Numbered from the stretch's first letter, positions 44,052-53,094 are shown. The stretch is 64,000 bases of DNA from JBBREP01 sp963716525 (GCA_963716525.1 OY970315.1:2976001-3040000); one strand, 5' to 3'. The notes: a model not told the origin generated them from the sequence alone. Numbers and translations are program-made.

Positions 44052-44909
44052 GTGCGCTACGGCATCACGATGTTCGCGACCGACCGCACGATGCCCGTGC
44101 GGGAGCTCGCGGTCGAGGCGGAGGCGCGGGGCATCGACTCGCTCTACCTGCCCGAGCACACGCACATTCCGGTGTCGCGGCGCACGCCGCCGCCCACCGG
44201 CGACGCCGAGCTCCCCGAGGAGTACCGCCGCACCGTCGACCCGCTCGTGGCACTCGCGGCGGCGGCGGCGCGCACCGAGCGCATCACGCTCGGCACCGGC
44301 ATCCTGCTCGCCGCGGAGCGCGAACCGATCGTGACTGCCAAAGCGATCGCCACACTCGACGCCGAGTCGGGCGGCCGCTTCGTGCTCGGGATCGGCTTCG
44401 GTTGGAACGAAGACGAGATCGAGCACCACGGTGTCGAGTTCAAGCGCCGCCGGGACGTGTGCCGTGAGCACGTGCTCGCGATGCGCGCGCTGTGGCGCGA
44501 CGACCAGGCCGAGTTCCACGGTGAGTTCGTCGAGCTGGCGCCGTCGTGGTCGTGGCCGAAGCCGGTGCGCCCGGGTGGGCCTCCTGTGCTGCTCGGCGGC
44601 GCGCCGGGCCCGAAGCTGTTCGCCGCCGTCGCCGAGTACGGCGACGGCTGGATCCCGATCGGCGGGGCGGGCGTGCGCGCCGCGCTCGACGACCTGCGCC
44701 GCGCGTGCGACGCCCGCGGCCGCGACCTCGCGTCGTTGCAGATCGTGCCGTTCGGCACGCTGCCCGACCACGGCAAGCTCGACTACTACGAGCAGATCGG
44801 GATCACCGAGGTGGTGGCGCGGGTGCGGGGCGGAACGCGCGACGACGTGCTGCCGATCCTCGACAAGTTCCGCTCACTGCTCGACGAGCGCCGCGAAGAG
44901 CGCGGGTAG
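44052..44909 (+). CDS. LLM-class (luciferase-like) F420-dependent oxidoreductase
   Basis: 285 residues from GTG 44052, with AAGGGG ribosome-binding site five bases upstream. TIM-barrel luciferase-like family: RYGITMFATDRTMPVRELAVEAEARGIDSLYLPEHTHIP, TLGTGILLAAEREPIVTAKAIATLDAESGGRFVLGIGFGWNEDEIEHHG, PPVLLGGAPGPKLFAAVAEYGDGWIPIGG. This pattern matches the actinobacterial subgroup annotated as F420-dependent (Rv-type LLM). It would transfer hydride between F420 and an organic substrate. Ends where the small membrane protein on the other strand ends (44909/44910). Confidence 0.86.
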   Translation: MRYGITMFATDRTMPVRELAVEAEARGIDSLYLPEHTHIPVSRRTPPPTGDAELPEEYRRTVDPLVALAAAAARTERITLGTGILLAAEREPIVTAKAIATLDAESGGRFVLGIGFGWNEDEIEHHGVEFKRRRDVCREHVLAMRALWRDDQAEFHGEFVELAPSWSWPKPVRPGGPPVLLGGAPGPKLFAAVAEYGDGWIPIGGAGVRAALDDLRRACDARGRDLASLQIVPFGTLPDHGKLDYYEQIGITEVVARVRGGTRDDVLPILDKFRSLLDERREERG

Positions 44910-45110
44910 TCAGGACTCCACGTTCTCGACGACGGGCGCGTGCGGTCCGGGGATCGCCACGAACACCGCCGGGCCCCAGAGCGCGGCACCGATCAGCACG
45001 CCGTGCGCGATCGCGGCGCCATACCACCACGCCGCGACGATGCCCCAGAGCACCCCGAGCACGGTTCCCAGCGCGATCCACCGCAGCCGCTCCGCCACGG
45101 GTCGCACCAT
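44910..45110 (-). CDS. Small two-pass membrane protein
   Basis: 66 residues from ATG 45110. Two hydrophobic helices (residues about 10-28 WIALGTVLGVLWGIVAAWWYG and 31-52 AIAHGVLIGAALWGPAVFVAI) with a short polar tail HAPVVENVES. No family recognised. Convergent with the LLM oxidoreductase with no gap, and divergent from the small zinc-ribbon gene. Confidence 0.6.
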   Translation of the reverse strand: MVRPVAERLRWIALGTVLGVLWGIVAAWWYGAAIAHGVLIGAALWGPAVFVAIPGPHAPVVENVES

Positions 45111-45191
45111 AACGAGGCTGGCGCCCGGATGCACACCGCCGAAGGACGTCCAGCTCGCGACCGATCCGCGACCGGTCGAGCGGCGCGCGCG

Positions 45192-45425
45192 ATGCTCGAG
45201 GCCATGCCGATCCTCGACTCCGTCGATCTCGACGTGCTCTCGCTGCAGGATGCGGTGTGCCCCGCGTGCGGCACCACCGTCGCCCAGCGCTTCTACGGTC
45301 CCTGCCCCGAATGCCGCGCGGGGATGCGGGAGCGGCTCGCGGGCGAGGCGCGCGAGGTCGAGCAGGCCGAGTACACGCCGAAGATGAACGTCACGCCGAA
45401 CGCGGTCGCCCTCAAGGACGACTGA
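45192..45425 (+). CDS. Small zinc-ribbon protein
   Basis: 77 residues from ATG 45192 (a second ATG at 45204). CPACGTTVAQRFYGPCPECRAG forms a complete four-cysteine zinc ribbon at residues about 23-42, followed by an acidic/Gln tail. Similar small proteins occur widely in actinobacteria, probably binding nucleic acid or a protein partner. It converges with the thiolase operon, 16 bases away. Confidence 0.7.
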   Translation: MLEAMPILDSVDLDVLSLQDAVCPACGTTVAQRFYGPCPECRAGMRERLAGEAREVEQAEYTPKMNVTPNAVALKDD

Positions 45426-45441
45426 GCACCTCCGGCGGGCG

Positions 45442-46590
45442 CTACAGGCGTTCGATGATCGTGACGTTGGCCTGGCCGCCGCCCTCGCACATCGTCTGCA
45501 GGCCGTAGCGGCCACCGGTGCGCTCGAGCTCGTGCAGCAGCGTGGTCATCAGCCGGGCGCCGGTGGCGCCGAGCGGGTGGCCGAGGCTGATCGCGCCGCC
45601 GTTCACGTTCACCTTGTCGAGGTCGGCCTTGGTCTCGCGCTGCCACGCGAGCACGACCGACGCGAACGCCTCGTTGATCTCCACGAGGTCGATGTCGTCG
45701 AGCGACATGCCGGCCTTGCCGAGCGCGTAGGCCGTGGCCGGGATGGGCGCGGTGAGCATCCACACGGGATCGGCACCCCGCACCGAGATGTGGTGGATGC
45801 GCGCCCGCGGCTCGAGGCCGTGCGTCTTCAGCGCCCGCTCGTTCACCACCAGGACCGCGGCGGCCGCGTCGGAGATCTGGCTGCTCACCGCGGCCGTCAG
45901 CCGGCCACCGGGCACGAGGGGGGGAGCGAGCGGATCTTGTCGAGGTCGGGCTCGCGCGGTCCTTCGTCGTGCGTGACGCCCGCGATGGGCGCGATCTCGC
46001 GCTCGAAACGACCCTCGGACCGAGCGCGGCAGCGCACGCAGGTGCGACTCGACCGCGAACGCCTCCATCTCGTCGCGCGAGACATCCCAGTGTGCCGCGA
46101 TCATCTCCGCGGCGCGGAACTGGCTCACTTCCTGGTCGCCGTAGCGCGCGAGCCAGCCCTCGGAAGTGTGGAACGGCGTCTCGAAGCCCATCGGCTGGGC
46201 GACGGTCATGGCCGAGCTGATCGGGATCATCGTCATGTTCTGCACACCGCCCGCGACGACGACGTCCATCGTGCCGCTGAGCACTGCCTGGGCCGCGAAG
46301 TGCACGGCCTGCTGGCTGCTGCCGCACTGGCGGTCGACGGTGGTGCCGGGCACCTCGTCGGGCATGCCCGCGGCGAGCCAGCACGTGCGCGCGATGTCGC
46401 CGGCCTGCGGGCCGATCGTGTCGACGCAGCCGAACACGACGTCTTCGACCGCAGCCGGATCGATGCCGCTGCGCTCCACGAGCGAGCGGATCGCGTGCGT
46501 GCCGAGGTCGGCCGGGTGCACGCCACCGAGGCCGCCGTTGCGCCGCCCCACCGGAGTCCGCACTGCGTCGACGATGTATGCCTCTTGCAT
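45442..46590 (-). CDS. Thiolase (acetyl-CoA acyltransferase, FadA type) with two compensating frameshifts
   Basis: 382 residues from ATG 46590, with AAGGAT ribosome-binding site. Degradative thiolase: YIVDAVRTPVGRRNG, nucleophile in TVDRQCGSSQQAV, VEINEAFASV, catalytic His in GGAISLGHPLGATGARL, and Cys in CEGGGQANVTIIE. Residues about 183-222 are out of frame: the open frame reads RALPRSVRGSFRARDRAHRG, while the neighbouring frame (45897..46085) reads ARSEGRFEREIAPIAGVTHDE, which is the expected sequence. Two opposite single-base errors near 46035 and 45925 explain this. Together with the two overlapping acyl-CoA dehydrogenases upstream it forms a beta-oxidation operon. Confidence 0.85.
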   Translation of the reverse strand: MQEAYIVDAVRTPVGRRNGGLGGVHPADLGTHAIRSLVERSGIDPAAVEDVVFGCVDTIGPQAGDIARTCWLAAGMPDEVPGTTVDRQCGSSQQAVHFAAQAVLSGTMDVVVAGGVQNMTMIPISSAMTVAQPMGFETPFHTSEGWLARYGDQEVSQFRAAEMIAAHWDVSRDEMEAFAVESHLRALPRSVRGSFRARDRAHRGRHARRRTARARPRQDPLAPPLVPGGRLTAAVSSQISDAAAAVLVVNERALKTHGLEPRARIHHISVRGADPVWMLTAPIPATAYALGKAGMSLDDIDLVEINEAFASVVLAWQRETKADLDKVNVNGGAISLGHPLGATGARLMTTLLHELERTGGRYGLQTMCEGGGQANVTIIERL

Positions 46591-47557
46591 CACGATCCTT
46601 TCGCGGGCATCAGTGTGTCGGCGATGCGCGCGCGATGCCAACGTGCGCCGCCCCAGGTGGCCGCGAGCGCCCATGTGCGCTTCATGAAGAAGTGCAGATC
46701 GTGCTCGGTGGTGTAGCCGATCGCGCCGTGGCACTGCAGCGCCGCTCGCGCCGCGACCGACGCGGCATCGCTCGCCGCAGCCTTCGCCATGCCCGCGTGC
46801 AACCCCGCGTCGGGGTCGTGCATTGCCATCGAGGCGGCGGCGCGGTACACGAGCGGGCGCGCGAACTCGAGGGCGGTACGGGCGTCGGCGAGATGGTGCT
46901 TCACGGCTTGGAACGAGCCGATCGGCACACCGAACTGCCGGCGCTCGCCGGCGTAGTCGACGGTCATCCCGATCATCGTGTCGGCCAGCCCGCACAGCTG
47001 CGCGGCAGTACCGAGCACCATGCGGCGGAATGCGAGCACCACGTCGGCAAGCGGCCGGTCGACCGGGCGCGCCGGCGCGTCGGCGAGAAAGAGCCGCCGC
47101 GCCGGATCGACCGACTCGCGCGGGCTGCAACGTGATCGCGGCCCGCGGGTGCACCCGGAGCCCGTCGACAGCGAGCGCCACGACGGCGTCGGCGCTGTCG
47201 GCCCACGCGCCCAAGGGTGCTTCGGGCGCGATCACGCTCACGCTGGCCGGCGCGGCCACGATGCCGAACGGCACGCCCACGAGCATGGTCTCGACGATCG
47301 GCTCGGGGAGCGCGGCAGCGACCGGTTTCCTCGAGCACCGCGATCACGTCGACTTCGGTCAAGCCCAGCCCGCCGCCGCTTCCGTCTCCGAGCGCGTCGA
47401 GCACGCCGATGTCGACCAGCGCCTGCCACGCCCTGGGCAACCGGCCCGGTGCCGACTCGCTCGCGGCTCGCAGCGCAGCGCGATCGCAGTGCGCCGCGAG
47501 CGCGTCGCGCACCGCGTTGCGGAAGGCGAGCTGGTCGTCGGTGAAGGCGAAGCGCAC
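46590..47557 (-). CDS. Acyl-CoA dehydrogenase, two frameshifts (near 47325 and 47117)
   Basis: About 322 residues when repaired. The N-terminal frame starts at GTG 47557 (RFAFTDDQLAFRNAVRDALA) and runs to IAVLEETGR. One base appears missing near 47325; a second frame gives PEPIVETMLVGVPFGI to LQPAR. Another base is missing in a GCGCG run near 47117; a third frame gives ESVDPARRLFLADAPARP, then YAGERRQFGVPIGSFQAVKHHLADA and CHGAIGYTTEHDLHFFMKRTWAL. The short middle domain is that of a small FadE partner subunit. The stop overlaps the thiolase start (ATGA). Confidence 0.78.
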
Positions 47558-47568
47558 GATGCGTGCCT

Positions 47569-48720
47569 TTACTTCCGCGGCAGGCCGAGCACGCGCTCGG
47601 CGATCACGTTGCGCTGGATCTCGTTCGTGCCCGCGTAGATGGGTCCGGCGAGGGAGAACTCGTAGCCCTTCATCCACTGGGATCGCGGGCCGTCGACCAG
47701 CTCGGCGTGCGGTCCGAGCAACTCGAGCGCGAGCGCGTGCAGGCGCACGTCAAGTTCCGACCAGAACACTTTCACCATGCTCGCTTCGGGCCCGGCAAGA
47801 CGGCCCTCGGCGAGTTGCGTGACGGTCCAGAACGTCTGCCACCGGTACGCCTCGGCATCGAGCCACGCCTGCGCGACGCGATCGCGCAGATCCGGCGCCA
47901 CGCTCGCCTCGTGATCCTGGGCCAGGTCGATCAGCTTGCGCGCCGTGGCGAGAAAGCGTCCGGGTGAGCGCAACGTGAGCCCGCGCTCGGAGCCGGTAGT
48001 CGCCATCGCCACGCTCCAGCCCGCGCCCACCTCGCCGAGCACCATGGCGTCGGGCACGAAGGCGTCGTCGAAGAACACCTCGGCGAAGCCCTCGTCGCCG
48101 TCGAGCCGCTCGACCGGCCGTACGGTCACCCCCGGTTGCTCGAGGTCCACGAGCAGGTAGGTGAGCCCGCGGTGGCGTTCGGCCTCGGGATCGGTGCGGA
48201 ACAAACCGAACAGGTGCGTGCAGAACGCGCCGCGCGTGGTCCACGTCTTCTGGCCGGAGAGGCGCCAGCCGCCGGCGGCCTCGTCGCGCACCGCGCGGCT
48301 CGTGAGCGACGCCAGGTCGCTGCCCGCGTTCGGCTCGCTCCAGCCCTGGCACCACGTCTCCTCGCCGCTCGCCATCTTCGCGAGGATGCGGTCCTGCTGC
48401 TCGGGTGTGCCGAACTCGAAGATGGTGGGGGCGAGCAGGAAGATGCCGTTCTGCGTGACCCGTTGCGGCGCGCCGGCGAGCCAGTACTCCTCTTCGAAGA
48501 TGAGCCATTCCCAGAGGCTGGCGTCGCGGCCTCCGTACCGCTCGGGCCAGCCGACCACGGCGTAACGCGCGTCGAACAGCGTGCGCTCCCAGTCGAGGTG
48601 CCGGGCGAAGCCCTCGCTCGTGTCGCCCGACGGCAGTGGCGGATCGGGGACGTTCGCCGCGAGCCACGCGCGCACATCGGCGCGGAACGATTCTTCGGCG
48701 GGCGAGAACGACAGGTCCAT
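47569..48720 (-). CDS. Acyl-CoA dehydrogenase (large subunit type)
   Basis: 383 residues from ATG 48720, intact. FSPAEESFRADVRAWLAANVP, GWPERYGGRDASLWEWLIFEEEYWLAGAP, FAD motif WCQGWSEPNAGSDLASL, LSGQKTWTTRGAFCTHLF, and the C-terminus AGTNEIQRNVIAERVLGLPRK. Large-subunit partner of the frameshifted dehydrogenase that starts 11 bases downstream, so another heteromeric FadE pair, followed by a thiolase. The order dehydrogenase-dehydrogenase-thiolase suggests shortening of an acyl side chain. Confidence 0.9.
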   Translation of the reverse strand: MDLSFSPAEESFRADVRAWLAANVPDPPLPSGDTSEGFARHLDWERTLFDARYAVVGWPERYGGRDASLWEWLIFEEEYWLAGAPQRVTQNGIFLLAPTIFEFGTPEQQDRILAKMASGEETWCQGWSEPNAGSDLASLTSRAVRDEAAGGWRLSGQKTWTTRGAFCTHLFGLFRTDPEAERHRGLTYLLVDLEQPGVTVRPVERLDGDEGFAEVFFDDAFVPDAMVLGEVGAGWSVAMATTGSERGLTLRSPGRFLATARKLIDLAQDHEASVAPDLRDRVAQAWLDAEAYRWQTFWTVTQLAEGRLAGPEASMVKVFWSELDVRLHALALELLGPHAELVDGPRSQWMKGYEFSLAGPIYAGTNEIQRNVIAERVLGLPRK

Positions 48721-48772
48721 GAGGTGCGGCCCGGGCGCGGGCGCTGCAGGCTACCGGGGCGGGTGCTCCCGC

Positions 48773-50404
48773 TCAGGAGAACCCGATCGACGGCGGGTTC
48801 GTGATGGGCAGGCCGAAGAAGTTCTCCGTGGCCGGCTGCGGCACGCCGGGCGGCACGACCGCACCGCCGCCGATCGCCCGGGAGCCGGCGCGGAGCTTGA
48901 ACCCGGCCGCGACGCCGAAGCCGGAACCCCGAGCCGCGGGCTTGAAGAACTGCGGGCTCTTCGTGACCGGGTTCGTCGCGGTGGCCGGTGGGGGGATGCG
49001 CCAGAACATGTCGTTCGTGCAGGACTCGCCACAGTCGAGCCGGTGCGCGGCGGCTCCGGGGCCGGTGGCGGCCACGAGATTGTTCTCGAACACGAACCCG
49101 CCGTAGAAGGGCAGGAAGGCCGGTACCTGCGACTCGTCGAGTTGCACGGTGACGCGAGGCGTCGCGGCGACGATGGTGTTGTTGAACATGCGCACGCCGT
49201 CGAGCGTGTTCACGGCTGGGTGGTACTGGCTCGAGCATGCTGCGATGCTGAACGTGGCGTTGTCGCCGACGCTCAGGTTGTAGCGCACGTCGGCGTGGTG
49301 CGGGCGCTGCACCTTCGCTCCGTCGGCCGTGCAGAGCAGCACGAAGCCGCCGTCGTTGTCGTGTGAGTAGTTGTACTGCACCACGGTGCCGTCCTGGTTG
49401 TAGTCGACGTCGAACGCCTCGCCGTCGCAGCCGTTGAGCGCGCCAGGCGCCGTGCTCGGGCCGTAGTACATGTCGCTGACCTCGTTGTACTGGATCAGCG
49501 TCGCGTTGGCATTCCATGCCCAGATGCCGGCCGAGCAATCGCGCTGCTTCGACCGGTAGTCGTACCCGGCGAGGTTTCCCTGGGTGACGACGTTGTGCTC
49601 GATCAGCGCTCCTGCGGTGCCGAGCACCACGATGCCGTCGCCCTGCACGCGCTGGACCGTGTTGCCGCGCACGACGAGTGAGGTGGTAGCACGGCGCCAC
49701 GTCCGTGTCGTCGGCGGTCGGCTGCCGGCCGTCGTGCCGTAGACGGTGATCCCCTGGCGCGACACGTCGTGGATCGTGTTGTCCTGGATCACCACGTTGT
49801 CGAAGCGGGCTTTGGCTGTGAGCGCCCAGCCGACGATGGCGCCGCCGTTCTTGCCCTTCGTCGAGCTCGTGCCGTCGACGTCGTGGATCAGCAGGTTCTG
49901 CAGCGTGAGGCCGGTGACCGGCTCGCGCTCCGAGGTGAAATACACACCGCGGTGCGCGCCGGCGGAGCTCCCGCTGTTCGTGATCTCCAGACCGTCGAGC
50001 GTCACGTTCGACTCGTCGGCGAGCACCACCGCGGCCGAGCTCCCGCCGCCGTCGATCCTGGGGCGTGCCGCCGTCGAAGTGCCGTACGCGCCGATGACGA
50101 TCGGCTGGCTCGGCGTGCCGCTGCCGCTCGGTGCGAGCGTGCCGTGGCACACGCTGCCCCGGCGCAGCAGCATCCGGTCGCCCGGGTGCAGCGGCTGCGC
50201 GCTCGCGGCCGCCAGGGCATTCAGCGGGCGCGCCGAGGTGCCGCCGCCGGCAGTCGCCGCCGCGCAGTCCACGTACCAGGTTCGGGGCGCGGCGGTGGCG
50301 CCGCGCGCCGGCGCGTACTGCCAGGCGACGCCCGCGATCACGATGCCGGCGACGGCTGCGGCGCGCGGGCGCGCTCCTCTTCGCGTCGGTGCGACGATCG
50401 TCAT
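48773..50404 (-). CDS. Secreted right-handed parallel beta-helix protein
   Basis: 543 residues from ATG 50404 (an in-frame ATG at 50467 would add 21 residues). Signal peptide near residues 10-36 (AAAVAGIVIAGVAWQY). The mature protein opens with WYVDCAAATAGGGTSARPLNALAAAS, then HPGDRMLLRRGSVCHG and SQPIVIGAYG, then rungs such as NVTLDGLEITNSG, DNVVIQDNTIHDVSRQGI and NTVQRVQGDGIVVLGTAG. The C-terminus PSIGFS is in frame with no domain after it. Pectate-lyase-like fold, probably binding or cutting an extracellular polysaccharide. Paralogous in architecture to 41214-42968 but not close in sequence by eye. Confidence 0.8.
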   Translation of the reverse strand: MTIVAPTRRGARPRAAAVAGIVIAGVAWQYAPARGATAAPRTWYVDCAAATAGGGTSARPLNALAAASAQPLHPGDRMLLRRGSVCHGTLAPSGSGTPSQPIVIGAYGTSTAARPRIDGGGSSAAVVLADESNVTLDGLEITNSGSSAGAHRGVYFTSEREPVTGLTLQNLLIHDVDGTSSTKGKNGGAIVGWALTAKARFDNVVIQDNTIHDVSRQGITVYGTTAGSRPPTTRTWRRATTSLVVRGNTVQRVQGDGIVVLGTAGALIEHNVVTQGNLAGYDYRSKQRDCSAGIWAWNANATLIQYNEVSDMYYGPSTAPGALNGCDGEAFDVDYNQDGTVVQYNYSHDNDGGFVLLCTADGAKVQRPHHADVRYNLSVGDNATFSIAACSSQYHPAVNTLDGVRMFNNTIVAATPRVTVQLDESQVPAFLPFYGGFVFENNLVAATGPGAAAHRLDCGESCTNDMFWRIPPPATATNPVTKSPQFFKPAARGSGFGVAAGFKLRAGSRAIGGGAVVPPGVPQPATENFFGLPITNPPSIGFS

Positions 50405-50570
50405 GTGCTGGTCCGTCCGGTCCGTGCGCGTCGTGACGGGGAGCGGCGCCGGTCGCGCTCCTCGCATCGGCGCCGCCTCGCTTCGTGGCCGACCATAACG
50501 AACCGGACGGTCCTCCGGCAACGCCCCCTTGTCCGGATCTGACCGGCATTGGTCATTGCAGACCTCAGCG

Positions 50571-51434
50571 GTGGCGGTCCACAATCAGTCGTATGCGCCG
50601 CCGCGAGCCCGCACGTCGAGCGCGTCGAGCGGGTTGGTGCTCGGCGCCGCCTGCGCGCCCGATGCCGTCGCGGGCCCCATCGACACGCTGCTGGTGCCCG
50701 GCGGTCTCGGCACGGCGCAGGCCCTCGGCGACACTGCGTACCTCGCCGCGGTGCGGGCGCTCGCGCGGCGCGCCCGGCGGGTGGCCTCGGTGTGCAGCGG
50801 TGCGTACCTGCTCGCGGAGGCCGGCCTGCTCGACGGTCGGCGCGCCACCACGCACTGGAGCGAGTGCGAACGATTCGCGCGCCGGTACCCGAGCGTCGAC
50901 GTCGACGCGGACGCGATCTTCGTGCACGACGGCAACTGCTGGACGTCGGCCGGCGTGACTGCGGGCATCGACCTCGCACTCGCGCTCGTCGACGACGACC
51001 TTGGCCGCGACGTCGCGCTCACTGTCGCCCGCCAGCTCGTGGTGTTCATGCGCCGTCCTGGCGGCCAGTCGCAGTTCTCCGCGCAGCTCGCGTCGCAAGC
51101 GGCCTCGCGCGACTGGCTGCGCGACCTGCAGGCGTACATCGCCGAGCACACGGAGGCCGACCTCTCGGTGGCGGCACTCGCTGCCCGCTGCGACATGAGC
51201 GAGCGGCACCTGTCGCGCGTGTTCACCCGCGAGCTCGGCGTGACGCCCGCGGGCTACGTGGAACGGGCCCGCGTGGACATCGCCCGCGGTGTGCTGGAGC
51301 AGACCGCGCTCGGCCTCGACGCCGTCGCCGGCGCGTCCGGCTTCGGCTCGGTGGAGACGCTCCGGCGTGCGTTCCAGCGCAGCGTCGGGGTGGCGCCCAG
51401 CGACTATCGCGCCCGGTTCCGCCGGGCTTGTTGA
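50571..51434 (+). CDS. GlxA/AraC-family regulator (DJ-1/PfpI-like plus AraC HTH), N-terminus disrupted
   Basis: The conserved frame contains SSGLVLGAACAPDAVAGPIDTLLVPGG, the elbow SVCSGAYLLAEAGLLDGRRATTHW, then the two-helix AraC domain (LSVAALAARCDMSERHLSRVFTRELGVTPAGYVERARV and VAGASGFGSVETLRRAF). GlxA proteins normally have about 40 more residues at the N-terminus (first strand and LDVxGP loop). Here an ATG at 50593 in another frame, seven bases after CACAAT, encodes a plausible GlxA start (MRRR), so a small deletion with frame loss seems to lie just after it. GTG 50571 is given as nominal start. Paired with the DJ-1-type gene downstream. Confidence 0.75.
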   Translation: MAVHNQSYAPPRARTSSASSGLVLGAACAPDAVAGPIDTLLVPGGLGTAQALGDTAYLAAVRALARRARRVASVCSGAYLLAEAGLLDGRRATTHWSECERFARRYPSVDVDADAIFVHDGNCWTSAGVTAGIDLALALVDDDLGRDVALTVARQLVVFMRRPGGQSQFSAQLASQAASRDWLRDLQAYIAEHTEADLSVAALAARCDMSERHLSRVFTRELGVTPAGYVERARVDIARGVLEQTALGLDAVAGASGFGSVETLRRAFQRSVGVAPSDYRARFRRAC

Positions 51435-51446
51435 AGGGATTCATCC

Positions 51447-52115
51447 ATGCAGATCGCCGTCTTTGTCTACCCCGGTTTCACCGCGCTCGACTGTGTGGGG
51501 CCGTACGACGTGCTGTCGAGACTCCCCGGCGCGCACGTGCTGTTCTGCGCGGCCGAGCGCGGCGAGGTGCGGACCGAGACCGAGATGCTGGGAATCACCG
51601 CGGACGCGAGCATCGACGACGTCGATCGGCCTGACGTGTTGCTGATCCCCGGCGGTTTCGGCACGCGCCGGCTGATGCACGACACGCGCGTGCTGGAATG
51701 GATTCGTGCGGTGCACGAGCACACGCAGTGGACGACGTCGGTGTGCACCGGATCGCTGCTGCTCGGCGCAGCCGGGCTGCTGCCGGGCCTCGACGCGACC
51801 ACGCACTGGTCGGCGGTTGAGCTGCTCGAATCGACGGGCGCGCGCTACACCGAGCAGCGCATCGTGGAGCACGCCGAGCACCGCATCATGATGGGCGCCG
51901 GAGTGTCGGCCGGCATCGACATGGCGTTGTTGCTGAGCGCGCGCATCGCCGGTGAGCTGTACGCGCAGGGAATCCAGCTGTCGATCGAGTACGACCCGCA
52001 GCCGCCGTTCGACACCGGCTCGCCCACGAAGGCCGGGCCCGATCTCGTGGAGCTCGTGCGCGCAGCATCGGCTGATCTCGAGGCCGCCGCGCTCGCGAAG
52101 GCTGCGAGCGTGTAA
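51447..52115 (+). CDS. DJ-1/PfpI-family protein, isonitrile hydratase-like
   Basis: 222 residues from ATG 51447, with GAAGGGA ribosome-binding site seven bases upstream and 12 bases after the GlxA-like stop. FVYPGFTALDCVGPYDVLSRL, DVLLIPGGFGTRRL, nucleophile elbow SVCTGSLLLGAAGLL with Cys, TTHWSAVELL and GVSAGIDMALLL. This matches isonitrile hydratase (InhA-type) and related GATase1-like cyclohexyl-isocyanide hydratases. Such genes commonly sit beside a GlxA regulator, as here; the regulator probably senses and controls this enzyme. Confidence 0.82.
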   Translation: MQIAVFVYPGFTALDCVGPYDVLSRLPGAHVLFCAAERGEVRTETEMLGITADASIDDVDRPDVLLIPGGFGTRRLMHDTRVLEWIRAVHEHTQWTTSVCTGSLLLGAAGLLPGLDATTHWSAVELLESTGARYTEQRIVEHAEHRIMMGAGVSAGIDMALLLSARIAGELYAQGIQLSIEYDPQPPFDTGSPTKAGPDLVELVRAASADLEAAALAKAASV

Positions 52116-52125
52116 GGCCCGCCGG

Positions 52126-52623
52126 TTACACGGCGGCGCCGGTGTCGGGGTCGACCCAGCCCTCGGGCTCGGCCGACGCCTCGGCCAACTGCGCCAGCTC
52201 GAGGTCGTCGAACGGTGCGGTCAGCGGCGTGTCGGAGTAGAGGTCGTTGATCACCTGCGCGGCGCTTGGCGCGTCGGCGCGGCGCACGAACATCCGGCTG
52301 CCCAGCATCGACGTGAGCGGTACCGCGGCCCTCACCTCGCTGCCGACCACAGCTGTGGGGATGCCCATGTCGCGCAGCCGGGCCGCGATCACCTCGGCCT
52401 GGAAGTCGGACGGGATCCGGCACAGCTCGACGACGTCGTCGTGTGGGCCGAACTGGCCGTCGAGGTCGTGCACCGACGGCCGGTCGTGCTCGTGCCCGTG
52501 CGGCCGCTCGTGCCCGTGCGGCTGCTCGTCGACGAGCACGCAACCGCAGTCGGCGCACGCATCGATACCCGCCACGTACTCCGCCCCGCACTGCGGGCAC
52601 CACTTCGTCGTCACGGCCGTCAC
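52126..52623 (-). CDS. Zinc-ribbon DUF2007 protein
   Basis: 165 residues from GTG 52623. N-terminal zinc ribbon CPQCGAEYVAGIDACADCG, a His/Pro-rich linker (PHGHERPHGHEHD), then a DUF2007-type domain ELCRIPSDFQAEVIAARLRDMGIPTAVVGSEVRAAVP, with VFVRRADAPSA-like ending. DUF2007 proteins are small putative signal-transducing proteins of unknown role. The C-terminal WVDPDTGAAV is nearly the same as DPDTGAQV of the next gene, showing recent duplication with gain or loss of the zinc ribbon. Confidence 0.78.
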   Translation of the reverse strand: MTAVTTKWCPQCGAEYVAGIDACADCGCVLVDEQPHGHERPHGHEHDRPSVHDLDGQFGPHDDVVELCRIPSDFQAEVIAARLRDMGIPTAVVGSEVRAAVPLTSMLGSRMFVRRADAPSAAQVINDLYSDTPLTAPFDDLELAQLAEASAEPEGWVDPDTGAAV

Positions 52624-52685
52624 GCGGCGTGGAACCCTTGCCGCCGGTCCGTCATTCCGTCAACTACCGGCGCGGCCGGCGAGGT

Positions 52686-53063
52686 TCACACCTGGGCGCC
52701 GGTGTCGGGATCGGAATAGCCGTCGGCTTCCTCGGCGAGGCGCGTGAGCTCGGCGTCGCCTTCGGCCGTCGGTGGGATCTGCTCGCGGTCGACGACCTCT
52801 TGCACGATCACCGTCGCCCGCCCGAGATCCTCGCGGCGAACCATCACGCGCGCGCCCTCCATGTGGTCGACGATGCCGAGCATTCCCGCGGTGGCGTCGC
52901 CGTACTCCGCGGCCGGGATGCCCTCGGCGCGCAGTTGCGACGCGATCAGCTCGGCCTCGATGAGCGAGTTGACCCGGATGACCTCGGCGAGATCGTCGTC
53001 GGGGCCGAAGGCGCCGGTGACGTCGGGCTCGTACTCGGTGGGCGAGTGCTCGTGCTCGGTCAT
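52686..53063 (-). CDS. DUF2007 domain protein
   Basis: 125 residues from ATG 53063. Acidic N-terminus, then EVIRVNSLIEAELIASQLRAEGIPAAEYGDATAGML, HMEGARVMVRREDLGRATVIVQEV. Paralogue of the gene at 52126 without its zinc ribbon. No enzyme motif. Same strand and 62 bases upstream of the paralogue, so probably co-transcribed. Confidence 0.78.
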   Translation of the reverse strand: MTEHEHSPTEYEPDVTGAFGPDDDLAEVIRVNSLIEAELIASQLRAEGIPAAEYGDATAGMLGIVDHMEGARVMVRREDLGRATVIVQEVVDREQIPPTAEGDAELTRLAEEADGYSDPDTGAQV

Positions 53064-53094
53064 GCGTTGCTTCTATTCGATCGGGGGCATGCGT

